Part shown: one piece after another, positions 32,531-42,225 of the stretch
Layout of the letters: each line of letters opens with the position of its first letter
Position numbering within the stretch: position 1 is the first letter of the stretch
Origin: CALOFP01 sp942492635
Lineage (GTDB): Bacteria; UBP6; UBA1177; CALOFP01
Reading direction: 5' to 3'
Assembly (NCBI GenBank): GCA_942492635.1
Contig: CALOFP010000004.1
Coordinates: 372,001-436,000 of the forward strand
Length of the DNA stretch: 64,000 nt
Notes under the pieces: generated by a model
Told to the model about the DNA's origin: nothing
The model's input: the letters and a program-made list of their open reading frames with translations, nothing else
Databases searched by the model: none
Translations under genes and position numbers: made by a program

Positions 32531-34579
32531 TTTCATTGATCTTTCGGCGATCGCAGATAATCAACGTAAAAATGTGGGCGGCAAGGCATTCAATCTTCAT
32601 CTGCTCATGAAAGAAGGCTTTCGTGTGCCCGGCGGATTTGTGATTTCGGACGGAATTTTCCGAAACTTTGTGGAAGAGAACAGTCTCAATGAAAAAATCT
32701 ATCTGATGTTGAATCGTGAAGATCTCGATTCAATGCGGTGGGAGCAGATTTGGGATCTCTCTTTGAGCATCAGGAATCTTTTCCAGAAGGCTGATTTCAA
32801 CGCGAAGATCAGAACCGCCATTGAAAGTCATTTGATTCGCTGTTTTGAGGGTAGAAAAGTTGTAATCCGGTCATCCTCCCTCAACGAGGACAGTGCGGAA
32901 ACATCTTTTGCCGGAATTCATGAATCTTTCGTCGGTGTTTCCGATATCTCGGAAATTATTGAGCACATAAAACTTGTCTATGCTTCGCTCTATTCGGACA
33001 GGGCGATTCTTTACCGAAAAGAGCTGGGGCTGGATTTTTTCAGCGACACCATGCCGGTGATTATCCAGGAGCTGGTGGAGGGTGAGTTCTCCGGCCTGCT
33101 TTTTACAAAAAATCCCGAACAGCCGGAAAATATGGCGATTGAGACGGTTTTCGGTTTGAATGAGGATCTTGTGGACGGCAAAAAGGATCCTGAGCGGTGG
33201 ATTGTCGATCGAAAAACCGGAAAGTCGAATCTTATTACGGGAAGCAAGCGAATTCTTTCCGCTCCGATCATCGATCTTCTGGCGGGAACCGGACTCAAAA
33301 TTGAGCGGATTTTCGATAGTCCGCAGGATATCGAATGGACGATGAGGGATGGGGAGCTTTTTCTTCTCCAAGCCCGTCCCATTTCGACTCTCGGCAGGAA
33401 AAAAGAGAAAGAGGAAAAGCTTTGGGAAAAAAGCGATAAACGAGAATGGTATCTTTCACTGCAACTGAATTTTGGGGAACTTGAAAAACTCCATGCTCTG
33501 ATTGTGGAAAAATGTCTGCCGGAAATGGAAAAAGAGGCGATGGAACTTTCGGAAAAGATCTTTCTTCACTCTCCCGTGATGAGTTGGGTGAAGAAATTGT
33601 ACGGAGGGAGAAGATTTTCAAATATTGGAAAGATGTCTACTGGGAATATTTTATCCCTTTCGCCCATGGAATGAGGCTTTTCGGCCAGATCTATAACGAA
33701 AAGTTGAACCCGAACGACCCGCACAAATTCCTTGAATTGCTCCATTCCAAAGAAATGCTGAGCGTTAGAAGAAACAGCGAAATGTGGGCATTGGCTGGAA
33801 AGTTGAAACTTGAAAAATCGTCGGAAATTCCATTTGAGCTGAAAAAGGAGATTGAAACTTTTGCTGAAAAATACAACATCGCAAATTCTGAAAATCTTAT
33901 CGACCTTCTTTTGGAAATGGAGGAGACAAAAGCTGACGGGCATGAAGAAAATAGTGATCTGATAGAAGAGTATTTCGGTGCTTTTTCGGAAAATGAAAAG
34001 GATTTCGCTCGAAAATTACTCCGGATCGGAAAGGCAAGTTACCGATTGAGAGATGATGACAATCTCTACCTCGGAAAAATTGAGTTTCAGCTGGAGAGGG
34101 CGCTGAAGCATGCCGGAAATTTCATCAAAACCGCTGTTGATCCAATATATCGTTTTGAGGCGGCGGATGTGGCAAAAGCGCTGGAAGATGAAAAGTTCAC
34201 TCTTTCTGAAGAGGGAAGAAATGATTTTTCCGATCATCCGGTAACTATCCGGGAGCGTCAACTGATCGGCATGCCTGCAGTAAAAGGGTTCACCGAGGGG
34301 ATCGCAAGGACAATTCGGAGCCGGGACGATATTTTCAAGTTCAAAAAAGGGGAGATACTGGTTTGCGACTCCATAGATCCGAACATGACATTCGTTGTTC
34401 CATTGGCGAAGGGAATTGTCGAAAGAAGGGGAGGAATGCTTATCCACGGCGCAATAATCGCCAGGGAATACGGAATTCCATGCATAACCGGAATAAAAAA
34501 CGCTACGGAATCGATTTCAACGGGAGATCGTCTTCAGATCGATGCATATTTGGGGATTGTAACGATTGAATCTGCATGA
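32523..34579 (+). pseudogene. PEP synthase/pyruvate phosphate dikinase-like gene with a frameshift
   Basis: The N-terminal part is the ATP-grasp domain (NVGGKAFNL, VVIRSSSLNEDSAETSFAGIHESF, LLFTKNPEQPENMAIE, DIEWTMRDGELFLLQARPI). The C-terminal part ends with the swivelling phosphohistidine domain (RGGMLIHGAIIAREYGIPCITGI), where His in IHG.. is the phospho-carrier. The two lie in different frames. The shift is in the A run at 33553-33556: one more A would give ELSEKDLSSLSRDELGEEI and join them. The TIM-barrel PEP/pyruvate domain of true PpsA is absent, so it is a short family member, like rifampicin phosphotransferase-type or other ATP-grasp/His-domain kinases. Either a pseudogene, a read error or a slip site. 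Start 32523 has GGAGGT ahead. Confidence 0.78.
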
Positions 34580-34809
34580 GTTTGTTTTGTAGTGGTATCT
34601 CGCTACGAAATCAATTGCATGGAATGGTGCGAAGCCAACTTTTCAACAAATATAAAATCATTTTAGCTCTCTTAAACTATCCGAAAATACAGGGCAAAAT
34701 AATTTTCAACATCGTTTTCAACACACTTGTCAACAAAAGGGGGCGTTGTGATTTGAGTTTTATCGACCTCTAACTATTGAATTGAAGTGTACATGGAGTG
34801 ACATTTTGA
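34580..34809. other. Intergenic region with TTCAACA-type repeats
   Basis: Convergent intergenic space. ATTTTCAACATCGTTTTCAACACACTTGTCAACAAA-type text (about 34701-34738) resembles 16300-16325. No gene seen. Confidence 0.4.
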
Positions 34810-37197
34810 TTAATCGGTCTTCCACCATAGAATTTTTAAAGCTGAAGGGTCTGCTCCCTTCTCCGGTGTAGCTACTATTGGTTTCGGCATCGGTGGGGGG
34901 AGAGGTCTGTCTCCCGCGTCAGTTCCGGGCGGGAGATCTTTATCGGGTGTTTTAAAAGGATCATCATCTCCTCCGTCGGGGTCCCCCGGCGCTCCCACAA
35001 TAATTCTTTCGCAGTTGTTTTCGACTATCGGCTGGGATGCGATTCCTTTTCCGAGGTACATCCATATCCTTTCATCCTTGAACCATACATTTTCCCTTAC
35101 CGGTTTACCGTTCCAGGCGTTTACTTGCCAGAGGTGAGACCATCCGAGATTCGCGTCGTTTTTACAGATGTTCTTTTCGACAGTCACGTTGTCACTGTAG
35201 GTGGCTTTTGTGTAGGTGACAAAATAGAGGCCATCATCGCAATAAACCGGGTTGCCGACAAGCATCGTTTCCGGGGGAAGGTCTATGAACCAACCCCTGC
35301 TGGCGGCATCGATCGGCTTTTTCGATTCCGGAGTATACTTTTTTTCCTTAGACATATCTTCCAGTTCGGCAGCGGAGATTTTTGCGGGATTCGGAGTAAG
35401 ATTACTGCTCTTGTAGCTGAAATGTTTCAGGGCAATCACCTTATTCGATGCGGTATCGTTTGTACATGCACTTTCGTTCCACTTACACTCGCTGCTGCAT
35501 GTTATGACTCCATATTTTTTTCCTACTTCAATACAGTCCCTGACATCGGATTGCTCGCACTCCTCCACTCCGTATTGAATATGACCGTCGCCGCAGACTG
35601 CCGACTGACAGTTCACACAGGCGTCAGTCGGGTCTCCGTTTGCGTCGTCGCACTGTTCAAGGCTGCCTTGGACTACGCCGTCACCGCAGGAGCCGATTGT
35701 TTCACAGGAGTTGTTGCAGTAATCGTTTTCATCGCTATTCATATCATCACATTGTTCGTTGTCCTGTACGATTCCGTCGCCGCAGTTACCCGTCTCGGTT
35801 TGGCAATCAGGTGAGCAGTAGTCTCCGGTATTGTTGTTGCCGTCGTCGCAAATCTCATTGCTTTGTTGAACGCCATCTCCGCAATAACCGATTGTTTTGC
35901 AGGAGCTGTTACAGTAATCGTTTTCATTGTTGTTGCCGTCGTCACATTGCTCGTTGTTCTGTAAGATTCCGTCGCCGCAGCTACCGGTGATTAATTGGCA
36001 ATCGGAAGAGCAGTAGTCGCCATCTGCTGTGTTTCCATCGTCGCATATTTCAAGACAGGGCATGGAATCATCAAGAATTCCATCTCCACATGTTGGTAAT
36101 TTGCAATTTATACGGCATGTTGCGTTTGGAGTGTCGCTGTTTTGGGCTCCTTCGTCACACTCTTCTCCACTTTCGTGTAAACCATCACCACAGACAGGAC
36201 ACATGCTTGTGTCTATATTTAATGTCCAACTGTTTAGAGTTCCTACATCTCGATTTGAATGATCTATTACAACCAAAGTCCATGTTCCGCTCGGATCTGA
36301 CCCTGCAAGGCTTGTAACATCCCAGCATTCTACGAGATTGTTCGCGGTGCCTCCTTCTTTGTTATGAAGAATCCGACTGGAGCCGTCAGGAGAAATAAGC
36401 TCAACCGTTAAGTCGCCTATGTAGCTGTGAGAGATGTCTACACATACCTCTATCGTTGCATCGCTGCAAAAGTTACCGCTGACGCTGTATTCTTTGCTGC
36501 TTGATATTCCAGTCGGATTGTTGTCAGGAATTGTTGTACTCTCATCCTTGCAGTGGTCGTCACAGCCATCGTTGTTTTGGAGATTTCCGTCATCGCATTC
36601 TTCACCTATCTCGACAACACCATCTCCGCACACAATCTCCCTGCAACCGGATGTGTCGAATGAACCGCAATCGCTGTTGCAAGCAAGGGTGCCTGAAGCG
36701 AATCCGAGATTCGCGCAAGTCGTCCCCTTCAGATCATCGCCGTCGCAGGCTTCCGTCGGTTCTGCGTTGTCGTCACCACAAACGCTATCATGACATCCAG
36801 AGGTGTCGAAGCCCAGACAATCACTGTCGCACTGCAATATCCCGTAATCATGTCCCAGAGTAACACAGGTTTCATTGTTAAGATTTGAGTTGTCGCAGGT
36901 TTCAACACCGGTATGGATGTAATTATCGCCGCATTCGGCATTTTCACAGTTTACACAGTTGTCGGTATTGATATTGTTTGCATCATCGCATTCCCACCAT
37001 GCGTTGCATTTCCATTCTGTACAATAGTATCCAGACCAAAAGCTATACTTCTCTTTTACGCATATTTCTTGTTTACAAGTGTTGCCGTCGCCACAGAATC
37101 CGACATCTCTTACATCACCAACTCTATATCCGAACAGAAGCGCCGGCGAAAAAAGCAGGAGTATTGAAATATATAATATTAATTTGGGTTTATTCAT
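34810..37197 (-). CDS. Secreted Cys-rich DUF4215 protein with P-domain and a PilY1-like C-terminal segment
   Basis: 795 residues with a signal peptide ending LLFG. Residues about 60-225 hold Cys-rich repeats, about 233-329 a proprotein-convertase-type P/Homo-B beta-sandwich (YIGDLTVELISPDGS...GTWTLVVIDHSNRDVGTLNSWTL), and about 335-545 DUF4215 repeats (CGDGI...NEQCDDGNN). The part at about 580-740 (RGWFIDLPPETMLVGNPVYCDDGLYFVTYTKA...LWQVNAWNGKPV) reads like the last blades of a PilY1/PilC propeller. The preceding gene is a PilY1 that lacks this end. A Pro-rich tail follows. AGGAGG lies between the two genes, so they are coupled. See the finding on a split adhesin. Confidence 0.82.
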   Translation of the reverse strand: MNKPKLILYISILLLFSPALLFGYRVGDVRDVGFCGDGNTCKQEICVKEKYSFWSGYYCTEWKCNAWWECDDANNINTDNCVNCENAECGDNYIHTGVETCDNSNLNNETCVTLGHDYGILQCDSDCLGFDTSGCHDSVCGDDNAEPTEACDGDDLKGTTCANLGFASGTLACNSDCGSFDTSGCREIVCGDGVVEIGEECDDGNLQNNDGCDDHCKDESTTIPDNNPTGISSSKEYSVSGNFCSDATIEVCVDISHSYIGDLTVELISPDGSSRILHNKEGGTANNLVECWDVTSLAGSDPSGTWTLVVIDHSNRDVGTLNSWTLNIDTSMCPVCGDGLHESGEECDEGAQNSDTPNATCRINCKLPTCGDGILDDSMPCLEICDDGNTADGDYCSSDCQLITGSCGDGILQNNEQCDDGNNNENDYCNSSCKTIGYCGDGVQQSNEICDDGNNNTGDYCSPDCQTETGNCGDGIVQDNEQCDDMNSDENDYCNNSCETIGSCGDGVVQGSLEQCDDANGDPTDACVNCQSAVCGDGHIQYGVEECEQSDVRDCIEVGKKYGVITCSSECKWNESACTNDTASNKVIALKHFSYKSSNLTPNPAKISAAELEDMSKEKKYTPESKKPIDAASRGWFIDLPPETMLVGNPVYCDDGLYFVTYTKATYSDNVTVEKNICKNDANLGWSHLWQVNAWNGKPVRENVWFKDERIWMYLGKGIASQPIVENNCERIIVGAPGDPDGGDDDPFKTPDKDLPPGTDAGDRPLPPPMPKPIVATPEKGADPSALKILWWKTD

Positions 37198-37206
37198 CGC
37201 GCCCTC

Positions 37207-40200
37207 CTATTCTGCCGTCCTGGTTATGTCGCCCGTGCCGAAAAACACCCAGACGTCACGATCGTTTCCATTGCTGTCCGGTTTTTCCTTTTTCCTCAAA
37301 ACGGGTGCTACCGATCCCGTAACTTTGAGCAGATCCCGGTTTTTCGTGCTTGCGGGATTTTGAGAAGAGAGCTCTGTCAAGTCGAACACCTTTTTCACGG
37401 ACGGTGGAAATGATTTGACCATATATACGGAGCCTTTTATGTCGGCGTAGTAGACGGCATTCGTATCTATCGTTTTGCCTTCGTCATCAAAGAGGGTCTC
37501 AAGCGGTGCCTTGTCGTATTTTGTTGAAACTCTGTAGTTGAACGGGAAAATATCGGAGACGACGGGGTATGTTTTGGTTTCTCCTTCATATTTGAAGCTT
37601 TTCAGCGCAATCGGTATCGGGTAGTGCTTTGTTGAAGCCCCGAAGTATCCGTGGGCATTTACTCCGGGAAATTCCGAGGCGCTCATGTTGTCTGCATCGA
37701 AGAACGAGTCGTAACCGTAGGGGACCACAATCATATTCGAGAAGGGAGTTCTGTGTACGGTGGGATTTCCCCATGACTGACCGAATCCGTTTTTCCACCT
37801 TACTCCTGAGGCTCCGTCAAGTCCGTCTCCCATGAGGTCGTCCGTTTTTATGAATGTGTAGCCGTGACCTCCTCTTCTGTAGCCGATTGATATGTAGTCC
37901 AGTCTATCGGACTGCAGCCTTCTGGGCGTTAGATCTACTCCGTAGGTGTTTGTCTTATCGGAAACGTTGACATAGTTTGCCTTTAACTGTCTTGCGATAA
38001 GTTCCTTAGCCGGGGCTATGACTTTTACCTCTTCACCTCCCGGTTCGGTTCCGTTGGAGTTTTCGGTCTTGAATATGTGAAGAAATCCATCGTTTGCGCC
38101 CACGAGTATGTATTCGGTGCCGTCATGATCAACGATAAGCGGTGACGAGTGCCAGAAATCCCCGAGAGGATTGGGCCTGATGTCACCGGAGGTGCAGCTC
38201 CCTTCTTTGTACAGGCAGCCCTGGACAAAGTTGTTGATTTTTTCATTCGATTCGGCCGGTGGCCATTGATCGAACTTGCCGCTTGCGCTGTCGAAGTAGT
38301 AGACATCCCTCGCGGAGCCGGGATTTGACGCAATGTCTTTTTTTAACTTTGCGTTGGTTCCTGTCTTGAATCCGTCCGAAATGTCGGTGATGTTGCTGTA
38401 GTTGTGCACCATATCCGTAAACTTCTCCTTTACGGCGCTCTCATCATTCTCCGAGCCGTCATCGAGAAAGAGGCACCCGTCGTTATCGTTTTGATTTGTA
38501 ATGCAGAGTTTGTTTATGGTGCCCCACCAGTGACCGGGGGTGTGGGGTGCAAAAATGGACATGTATATGTCGTTGCCGAACGAATCTCCGTCCATGTTGA
38601 CCGCCGGGGTAGCTGTTACCGAGGCGTTGTCGTTTATGGCGCCCGATACGATTTCGTTGACCGCCATTTTAAGAGAGTCGGGGTTGGATACGGAGTAGTA
38701 GCGCCCTTTTCTGATGCTGTCGTTCTTGGATACCTCGACGACTCTCTTTAGTCTCTGTACGTCGTAACCGAAGGAGATTGCGTCGATGATGATGTTTTCA
38801 GCTCTGTTTACGCCGTTGTGAGGGGAGTTTGGACTGTCTCCATCGTGGGGAGAGTGATAAAGTTTCGGCCTTGTGGATCCTGATGGAACATTTTTTCCAT
38901 ACAGAAATTCCGCCACAAGCTCCATTTTGTTTGTGGAGTAGTAACTGTATGCCGGGGGACCGCTGGGGGACAGCCATGTGCTTTTCGGATCGGAGGTTGA
39001 CTTCCTGTGAGACATGTAGCCTGAGGGATCGTCAGTCGATGGGTAGCCGTCGGTTATTATGAGTACCCTGTTGTCCCTGCATGTCCAGAGTTTATCCTGG
39101 TTTCTGTAGTAGTAGTCCCAGGATTTCAAAAGAGCTTCCCCCGTCGGGGTTCCGCCTTCCGCAAAAAATGAATAGAGTGCGTTGAACTGATCTACGTAGT
39201 TGTCCCCGATATCTGATCGGAAATTACCGTAGTCGACGTAGGTTGAATAGCCGCTGCCCTGGGATACAGGATAGAATCCGACGGCCCAGGGAAGGTCCTC
39301 TTCAATGTACGATTTCTCATTGATGATTTCAGAAAGCGCCAACTCCACAGCATCGAGCCTTCTGTACATCCGTCTGTGGTCTTCATGTCTCATCATGACA
39401 AAATCCCTTTTGGAATCGGGAAGATCAAAAACTTTGAAGTAGGCCTGAATGGCGACAACGTTTTGTGCTCTGGGTTTTATGACGATGTCGACAGCGTAGT
39501 TGTTGGGGATGTAGTACTCTCCGTTCCTGTAGTGTCTGTATGTTTTTATCGGTTTTTCGAATTCGTAATACTGTTCCGATGGGATGGTGTCCCAGGGGGT
39601 TCCTTCCTGACCGACGATCTTGTATCGATATTTTGTGAGAGTGATTCCCTTGCCGTTGTAGGTTTCATTGGATGGATCGGTTATGACTGTGAATATAAGT
39701 GTTCCGTCCGACGCATCACCTCCCCACCAGAAGGGATTTTTCCTGCCTGATTTCTTCTCCAGCATTTTTCCTTTTTCGTAGCCGTCGAAAACGGCGGAAG
39801 AGGTGGCGTACTCCTCGCTGAATGTGCATGCCTTCCATGCGGGTATGTACTTTTCGTAGTAGCCGTTTCTGGAAAGGTGAAGGTTGTAGAAAGGTTGCAT
39901 GTTTATCCAGTTTCCCGTGGTGAGAAAAACCGGTTCGTAGCTACCGTCATCGATGTAAAGATATCCTGTCCAGAGATATCCCGGCTCCATCAGCTCCATG
40001 GCAAGTTGCTGAGGGGTGAGTTTCCTGGGGCACTCTCCAGGCTCTACGGTGCCGTCTCCGTCCGCATCGTATCCGCACTTGTAGAGAGCCCTCGGAGATG
40101 TGGTTTCGCAAGAAGTTCCATCGGGAAGGTGAAGTCCCTTGCAGTTGTTGGAGACCTCCGGATTGGAGTTGCCCGGGGCAAACTCATTGAATATCACGTG

Positions 40201-40884
40201 TCCCTCGCTGTCGACGGAAATGGGATCGTGTTCGGATGGGTCCGAACATGGGTAAGTGTTGTCTGTCTTGCATTTATACATGGGCGTGAGAGAGGATATC
40301 GTTTCATTCTTTCTAATTTTTTCCACAAGGGTGGGGTCGTCCTTGAGTTTTTGTCTCACATCCTCCATCCATTGCGGATTTATTATCCAGCCTCTTGTGT
40401 AATCTCTCTTGTTGAAGTCGCGGTTGAATCCCTGGTAGAAGTCGTCCGTCTGCCAGGGAATATGAGGGTCTCCAGGATCGTTGGCCGTTTTGTTCGTGAA
40501 GTCATACTCTACGGAGTTGTTGTTGTTGAACATCACGTAGACCTTGTTTCGATGTGATATGTTTCCGTGGTAGTCGTTGTAGAATTTGCTCTTCCATGAG
40601 TTCCAGTTTCCGCCGCTGCACTGATAGCTGTTGACGGAGTCCAGGGCGTAGCCGAAGGTGTAGTCGAGATCGGACTGCAGGCAGTAGTTGTTTTGTGTAC
40701 AGACAGCTTCGGCCCACGATTTGTAATCTATTTTCCAGTCATAAACTCCGTAATCCATAGAACCGGAAGTGTCGACCATGAAGAGAATGTTCGGAACGGG
40801 AGAAGCGTTTTGAAAGAGATCGTGCTCATAAGCCGACAGAACAGAAAAAAAGAGGAAAGATATCAAAAGGGTCGCTTTTTGCAT
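37207..40884 (-). CDS. PilY1-like type IV pilus tip adhesin, C-terminal end missing
   Basis: 1225 residues with a signal peptide (about 1-18). A von Willebrand A part begins at NILFMVDTSGSMDYG with the DxSGS metal site (about 37-42); its second part (NRVLIITDGYPSTDD, about 605) comes after a long insert. From about 750 the PilY1 beta-propeller starts (ATPAVNMDGDSFGNDIYMSIFAPHTPGHWWGTI..., HSSPLIVDHDGTEYILVGANDGFLHIF), and the chain stops at DVWVFFGTGDITRTAE. In full PilY1 proteins the WVYFGTG motif is followed by another 150 or so residues, found here in the next gene. Function in the family: pilus biogenesis, adhesion and surface sensing, on the pilus tip or outer membrane. GGGAGAAG ahead of the ATG. 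Confidence 0.87.
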   Translation of the reverse strand: MQKATLLISFLFFSVLSAYEHDLFQNASPVPNILFMVDTSGSMDYGVYDWKIDYKSWAEAVCTQNNYCLQSDLDYTFGYALDSVNSYQCSGGNWNSWKSKFYNDYHGNISHRNKVYVMFNNNNSVEYDFTNKTANDPGDPHIPWQTDDFYQGFNRDFNKRDYTRGWIINPQWMEDVRQKLKDDPTLVEKIRKNETISSLTPMYKCKTDNTYPCSDPSEHDPISVDSEGHVIFNEFAPGNSNPEVSNNCKGLHLPDGTSCETTSPRALYKCGYDADGDGTVEPGECPRKLTPQQLAMELMEPGYLWTGYLYIDDGSYEPVFLTTGNWINMQPFYNLHLSRNGYYEKYIPAWKACTFSEEYATSSAVFDGYEKGKMLEKKSGRKNPFWWGGDASDGTLIFTVITDPSNETYNGKGITLTKYRYKIVGQEGTPWDTIPSEQYYEFEKPIKTYRHYRNGEYYIPNNYAVDIVIKPRAQNVVAIQAYFKVFDLPDSKRDFVMMRHEDHRRMYRRLDAVELALSEIINEKSYIEEDLPWAVGFYPVSQGSGYSTYVDYGNFRSDIGDNYVDQFNALYSFFAEGGTPTGEALLKSWDYYYRNQDKLWTCRDNRVLIITDGYPSTDDPSGYMSHRKSTSDPKSTWLSPSGPPAYSYYSTNKMELVAEFLYGKNVPSGSTRPKLYHSPHDGDSPNSPHNGVNRAENIIIDAISFGYDVQRLKRVVEVSKNDSIRKGRYYSVSNPDSLKMAVNEIVSGAINDNASVTATPAVNMDGDSFGNDIYMSIFAPHTPGHWWGTINKLCITNQNDNDGCLFLDDGSENDESAVKEKFTDMVHNYSNITDISDGFKTGTNAKLKKDIASNPGSARDVYYFDSASGKFDQWPPAESNEKINNFVQGCLYKEGSCTSGDIRPNPLGDFWHSSPLIVDHDGTEYILVGANDGFLHIFKTENSNGTEPGGEEVKVIAPAKELIARQLKANYVNVSDKTNTYGVDLTPRRLQSDRLDYISIGYRRGGHGYTFIKTDDLMGDGLDGASGVRWKNGFGQSWGNPTVHRTPFSNMIVVPYGYDSFFDADNMSASEFPGVNAHGYFGASTKHYPIPIALKSFKYEGETKTYPVVSDIFPFNYRVSTKYDKAPLETLFDDEGKTIDTNAVYYADIKGSVYMVKSFPPSVKKVFDLTELSSQNPASTKNRDLLKVTGSVAPVLRKKEKPDSNGNDRDVWVFFGTGDITRTAE

Positions 40885-40895
40885 TTTCTTCTCCC

Positions 40896-41402
40896 TTATT
40901 TGCTGAGGGACGGGAATCCCGTGCCCTGCGTTCTCTTTTCTTTGCTCCTGTAGAGCGGAGCGGTGATGTCGTGTATGCCGACAAACTCAGTGGTCAGCTT
41001 TTCCCTTTTGAATATCAGGACGTAAGGTTTCGATCTTTCGACAGATCCTTTTTTAAAAAGTTTCCCGTTTAGTGAGATGACTTTCCGATTTTCCTTTAAA
41101 TCCATGGAAAGGTTGAGCTTTTCGTGAAAAAGGTCGGGCGCTTCCACAAATCTGTCCATTTTACGGATTTGTGGAGAACTGTTTCCTTCCAGAATTTGCG
41201 ACAGTAAAAATTCAACTCGATCTTCGCTGATTTTTTTTACCACACCCTTGAGCAGAAACATACTGCTCAAATCTTTCCTTTCGTAGTTGTGGTGAACACC
41301 CATTTTTTTCAAGTAGCCGTAAATGATGGTTTCGGGTGTTGCCACAAAGGCAAAAAGTGTTGAAAAAAATAGTAAGGTGATAAAGATAGATAACTTTTTC
41401 AT
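40896..41402 (-). CDS. Secreted protein of unknown function upstream of pilY1
   Basis: 168 residues with signal peptide MKKLSIFITLLFFSTLFAFVA. The mature part has mixed alpha/beta character and no Cys; I recognise no family. It ends 11 bases before pilY1 starts, and the pilY1 ribosome site overlaps its end, so it is the first gene of this operon and probably helps pilus or adhesin assembly (inference). Start 41402 is chosen by GGAGGT ahead; a TTG just upstream is less likely. Confidence 0.7.
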   Translation of the reverse strand: MKKLSIFITLLFFSTLFAFVATPETIIYGYLKKMGVHHNYERKDLSSMFLLKGVVKKISEDRVEFLLSQILEGNSSPQIRKMDRFVEAPDLFHEKLNLSMDLKENRKVISLNGKLFKKGSVERSKPYVLIFKREKLTTEFVGIHDITAPLYRSKEKRTQGTGFPSLSK

Positions 41403-42225
41403 CAAGACCTCCAGTCAACCCCGCAGGCAGTGCATCAAAACCGGTAACGATATTTTTTGAAAAAGTTATTGCTGATCATAAAATCAGAATTAGTGGTATG
41501 AATTTGTCTTCCATGCATTTTTGTGCCTGCAGATACCCTTAAAAACGGAAAAACAAATTTTCTCACTACTTTCCGATAACTAATCTGTACTGTGCTTTGT
41601 CAATAAAATCAGCGATGATGCTGTTGAAATGTCATCGCTTGTTGAGAAACCGGTGTAGCTGAAAAAATGGTTTCGAACATGTTACAACACTTATGCGGCC
41701 TCTCAAAAAACAAAAAATTTTCTGCTTTGTCTTCCGGTTTTCAGCAAAACAACTTCATCAAAAAAAGTCACCAACTATTGCTTCGTAGCATGTTAATCAA
41801 AATAATGCTATACCAAGCTCTTATTATTAAAATATTTAATTTTAAATCAAGAAAACCGTATGCTTTTTTTGTGCAAAACGATGAAAAAGTTTAGTTGACG
41901 AAAAAATCAGTTGATAACTGCAAGGTTGGCGGTCAGGGTGACTGTGTTGCTGTCAGTTGCAATGTAGCAAATATTTGGCGGCAGAATAGTTTTTATTCAA
42001 CAGAAGTCTTAATAGAAATCTGAATGTTTACTATTAGAGATTTCGCAATTTTGAAAATTTATTCTGACACAGTTCGATAAATGGTGGCGTTTTAAATTAT
42101 CTCGTACATAACACTCTCCTGTAGAGAAAAGAGTTATAAAACTCTATTTTTATGATAGAATTATGGAGACGGATGTGAAATTTGATTTTTAATCGACGAA
42201 CATACTCAAAAAAGGGGAGCTGGAT
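41403..42225. other. AT-rich divergent intergenic region
   Basis: About 820 bases between divergent genes. Short ORFs here lack ribosome sites and family likeness. A small inverted repeat GAGTTATAAAACTC lies at about 42129-42142, 84 bases before the phosphatase gene. Promoters for both sides must be here; none is clear enough to name. Confidence 0.5.

Noticed and set aside
33512..34579. Separate gene for the C-terminal half of the PEP-synthase-like protein
   Set aside because: No ribosome site, and the chain joins the upstream half after a one-base correction, so it is one broken gene.
41667..41894. 75-codon ORF in the intergenic space before the phosphatase
   Set aside because: No ribosome site, AT-driven composition and no recognisable domain.
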